Source: Halobacillus fulvus
GTDB lineage: Bacteria; Bacillota; Bacilli; Bacillales; Halobacillaceae
Direction of reading: 5' to 3'
NCBI GenBank assembly: GCA_004078665.1
Contig: SCFO01000001.1
Span: 88,377 to 152,376 of the forward strand
Length of the DNA: 64,000 bases
The stretch's first letter is position 1; each line of letters starts with the position of its first letter. The position numbers and the translations under genes are program-made. This document shows positions 61,901-64,000 of the stretch, piece by piece. The notes under the pieces are model-generated. The model had not been told where the DNA came from. It saw only the letters and a program-made list of their open reading frames with translations, and did no database searches.

Positions 61901-62752
61901 TTATTTTAAAGAAGGATTTAAACCTGCTTGCTTCATCTCTCGCAGTAGAGGGTATCCTATCTCCTCAACAGAGTGTTCTACTTTTTTATAAATTAGTCCA
62001 TTAATATCAGAAGGTAGTTCTACTCCTGGCTTATAAAGTGCGCAAACCTTTTGTCTGCTAAGTCGTCCAATAAAATAACCTAGTTCAAAAATTACGTTTT
62101 GCCTAGCACGGTAATCGTAGTCACGTTCAACATCGGGCTTTTGAAGTTCTGATGATAACATTCCAATATCATCAGGTGTAAGTAGGACAAAAGCAAAATC
62201 AACATCAGAGTGTTGTTCAAACTTTTCAAGAACTGTTAGTCCTTGGTCGACTTCCCTGTGAAGAACTATCGGCTCAATGTTAGATCTATGTAGAAATATT
62301 TCTAGCTCATTTTTAAGTTTTTCATCGTGACCATGAACTATAAATGCTTTATTTTTAACTTCTTGACTCGCGCTATTCTTAAAGGTTTGTTTAGGTGCCT
62401 CATTTTTACTAATAGTACCTGGGACAAAATTTATTATTTCATCCGTTATATCCTTTGCATTTTGAGCAGCACGCCATTCATAGGGAGGCCCACCTAACCT
62501 TTTAATACCACTTGCTCGATCTCTTTCTTTTATCATCTTCATATGTGATTCAAATTCTTGTTCGCTCTCTGTAGTACTTACTTGGAATCTTTCTATACTA
62601 GCTTCAGGGATTGTTCTTCCATTAACTATTATCGGATCTCCATATTTAAATGGTTTAACAAATCTTTCTTGTAATTCCTCTTCACTTATATTGTACTTGC
62701 CTTCACCATTTCTTTGTCCTTTTACTGAAATTCGCACATGATAAACACTCAT
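61901..62752 (-). CDS. TIR-like nucleotide-binding effector (CAP12/Pycsar family)
   Basis: 283 residues. The C-terminal half (about 134-275) carries the signature of the 'predicted nucleotide-binding protein containing TIR-like domain' family: KAFIVHGHDE (135-144), FVLLTPDD (188-195), RARQNVIFELGYFIG with the conserved Glu223, and ELPSDINGLIY. Family members in CBASS and Pycsar destroy NAD+ when activated by a cyclic nucleotide. The first 110 residues form a separate domain I cannot name. No cyclase lies next to it in the window. Confidence 0.85.
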   Translation of the reverse strand: MSVYHVRISVKGQRNGEGKYNISEEELQERFVKPFKYGDPIIVNGRTIPEASIERFQVSTTESEQEFESHMKMIKERDRASGIKRLGGPPYEWRAAQNAKDITDEIINFVPGTISKNEAPKQTFKNSASQEVKNKAFIVHGHDEKLKNELEIFLHRSNIEPIVLHREVDQGLTVLEKFEQHSDVDFAFVLLTPDDIGMLSSELQKPDVERDYDYRARQNVIFELGYFIGRLSRQKVCALYKPGVELPSDINGLIYKKVEHSVEEIGYPLLREMKQAGLNPSLK

Positions 62753-62952
62753 CCCTTAAATACCCCCTTAAAAATAAATAGTTTATGTTAACCAATACAA
62801 AGTATTAACTTTTTCAACCACGATATTTTAAAATATGGCGAGTCATGAAGCCTACCGTGGCAATAAAATTATTTCACTTTTGACTGCCGAACCAAGAGCC
62901 AAATAGTCACCATTTAAATACTTCTCATTGATTTCTTTTTGTTTTAAAGATT

Positions 62953-64000
62953 TTATTTAAAGCTTTCTGCAATAATTTTAATGTTTTCTCTGAATTTAGT
63001 AATTTCGGAAACTCTTGAAATTGAATAGGTAGTACGTTCTTCATCGTTCAATTGAATATATTTATTGTTCTCTGAATTCAAGCCCAATCTGCAGACCCAT
63101 TTACGAATATTATTATCCACCAGAATATTGAAATAACTTTTGTTGTCTCTATAATAAATTCTATCCTCATCCATGACTTCAGATAAGATCAATCTGGCAA
63201 TCGCAAATCCTTGTATTTCTTCTTCAGTCGTAATAATCTCAGGTTTACCGATTTCTTTATTATCTAGCTCTGATTCATCAGCTAATTCCTTGTCAGAATC
63301 TTCTTCGGTACTAGTTGTTTTTAATGCAGCATTTAGCTTGTCGTTTACCATTTCGTTTATAAATTGTTTGAATGATTTTTTGATAAGTGGCTCAAATTGT
63401 GTTACCACATTTTTTGTTTTCCTTCCATCGTACACATTATTTAGAATAAAGTGCGTGAAATCCTCTGTAGGGCTTTCTAGTAGTTCGCTAAAAAGTTGCT
63501 TAATCTTTCCAGTGTACTTAAGGTCGGAAGCAGTGTTGAAAATCTTATCAACATCAAAGTTTACTTTTCTGAACTTGGATAATTCTGTTAAAGAGCTATC
63601 CTTAATATCTAGTAAATCAAACGTGAAGAAGGGGGTGGGGTCCATTTTGTTTTGCTCTTCTAAGTCGGTAAAAAATTTATAAGTAACCCCGTTAGTTAAA
63701 ATACCGAACTTTGCTTTTGTTGTACCAAAATACCTAAACAGTTGGGAGTCGTGTTTAGTTAATAATTCTGTAAGAGCTTTTGCCTCAATGAGGATTAGTG
63801 GTTCACCCTCGTGCATAATTGCATAGTCTACTTTTTCGCCTTTCTTGATACCTACGTCAGCTATGTATTCTGGGGTAAACTCTGAAGGATTAAATACGTC
63901 GTATCCTAATGTTTGAAAAAAAGGCATTATTATACTAGTTTTGGTGGCCTCCTCGGTGTGGATATTGTTTTTCATCTGTTCAATACGATTTGCAAGGTCT
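62953..64000 (-). CDS. HsdR_N-type restriction endonuclease-like protein, 5' end outside window
   Basis: At least 348 codons, frame open through base 64000. The PD-(D/E)xK core is clear: Asp in KGEKVDYAIM, then LILIEAK, with the motif numbering from the first in-window ATG at D50 and E64-x-K66. This is the N-terminal nuclease domain of type I restriction R subunits as found in standalone proteins, followed by a Glu/Asp-rich linker (about 220-250) and a small C-terminal domain. Codons upstream of that ATG (DLANRIEQ) continue the family's opening helix, so the true start lies right of the window. Confidence 0.75.
   Translation of the reverse strand, partial: DLANRIEQMKNNIHTEEATKTSIIMPFFQTLGYDVFNPSEFTPEYIADVGIKKGEKVDYAIMHEGEPLILIEAKALTELLTKHDSQLFRYFGTTKAKFGILTNGVTYKFFTDLEEQNKMDPTPFFTFDLLDIKDSSLTELSKFRKVNFDVDKIFNTASDLKYTGKIKQLFSELLESPTEDFTHFILNNVYDGRKTKNVVTQFEPLIKKSFKQFINEMVNDKLNAALKTTSTEEDSDKELADESELDNKEIGKPEIITTEEEIQGFAIARLILSEVMDEDRIYYRDNKSYFNILVDNNIRKWVCRLGLNSENNKYIQLNDEERTTYSISRVSEITKFRENIKIIAESFK

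Noticed and set aside
63173-63682. 169-codon + frame, Ser-rich
   Set aside because: It is antisense to the HsdR_N-type gene and of low complexity.
1-64000. CRISPR arrays, rRNA genes and insertion sequences
   Set aside because: No regularly spaced repeats, no rRNA segments and no transposase-like frames were seen.

Overview
The window reads as a chromosomal segment of a spore-forming, low-GC Gram-positive bacterium of the family Bacillaceae. The gene order from mdh and phoPR through polA-mutM-ytaF-coaE, gapB-speD-nrdR-dnaB-dnaI-ytxC-thrS, infC-rpmI-rplT, pheST, rnhC-zapA-cvpA-polX-mutS2, the fatty-acid/ETF cluster, trxA-uvrC-yslB-sdhCAB, gerE-racE-gerM-rph and ysnAB closely follows Bacillus subtilis. 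Sporulation and germination genes (ytaF, ytxC, sspI, gerE, gerM) support a spore former. A halotolerant relative such as Halobacillus is my inference from the mix of genes; no marker proves it.

Bases 1 to about 55,600 are conserved core, nearly all on the + strand in short operons separated by clear Rho-independent terminators. The exceptions on the minus strand are ysdB, sspI, rnhC and yslB. Regulation is readable in many places: T-box leaders before thrS and pheST, an L20-type leader and an AUU start codon for infC, a CcpN operator on the gapB promoter, a FadR operator in front of fadR-fadB-etfBA, and sigma-W-type promoters (TGAAAC-N16/17-CGTA) upstream of hflKC and ysdB. Departures from the B. 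subtilis layout include hflKC downstream of phoPR, a MaoC-like gene after mdh, and a ComP/ComA-type two-component pair without comQX between sdhB and gerE.

A tRNA-Gly/tRNA-Arg pair at 55.7-56.0 kb marks the junction with an A+T-rich accessory island that runs off the right end. A 5' fragment of the tRNA-Arg gene lies about 130 bp upstream of the intact copy. The island holds a tyrosine integrase and an ImmA-type metallopeptidase, whose shared promoter contains a LexA/DinR box. Its cargo looks like anti-phage defence: a protein with a C-terminal DisA/DAC-like nucleotide-binding domain and altered catalytic residues, a TIR-like effector of the CAP12/Pycsar family, an HsdR_N-type nuclease (5' end outside the window), a decayed fragment resembling the C-terminus of that nuclease, and a two-gene operon of an unrecognised soluble protein plus a multi-pass membrane protein. 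That two-gene unit and the DAC-like protein are the best candidates for something undescribed.
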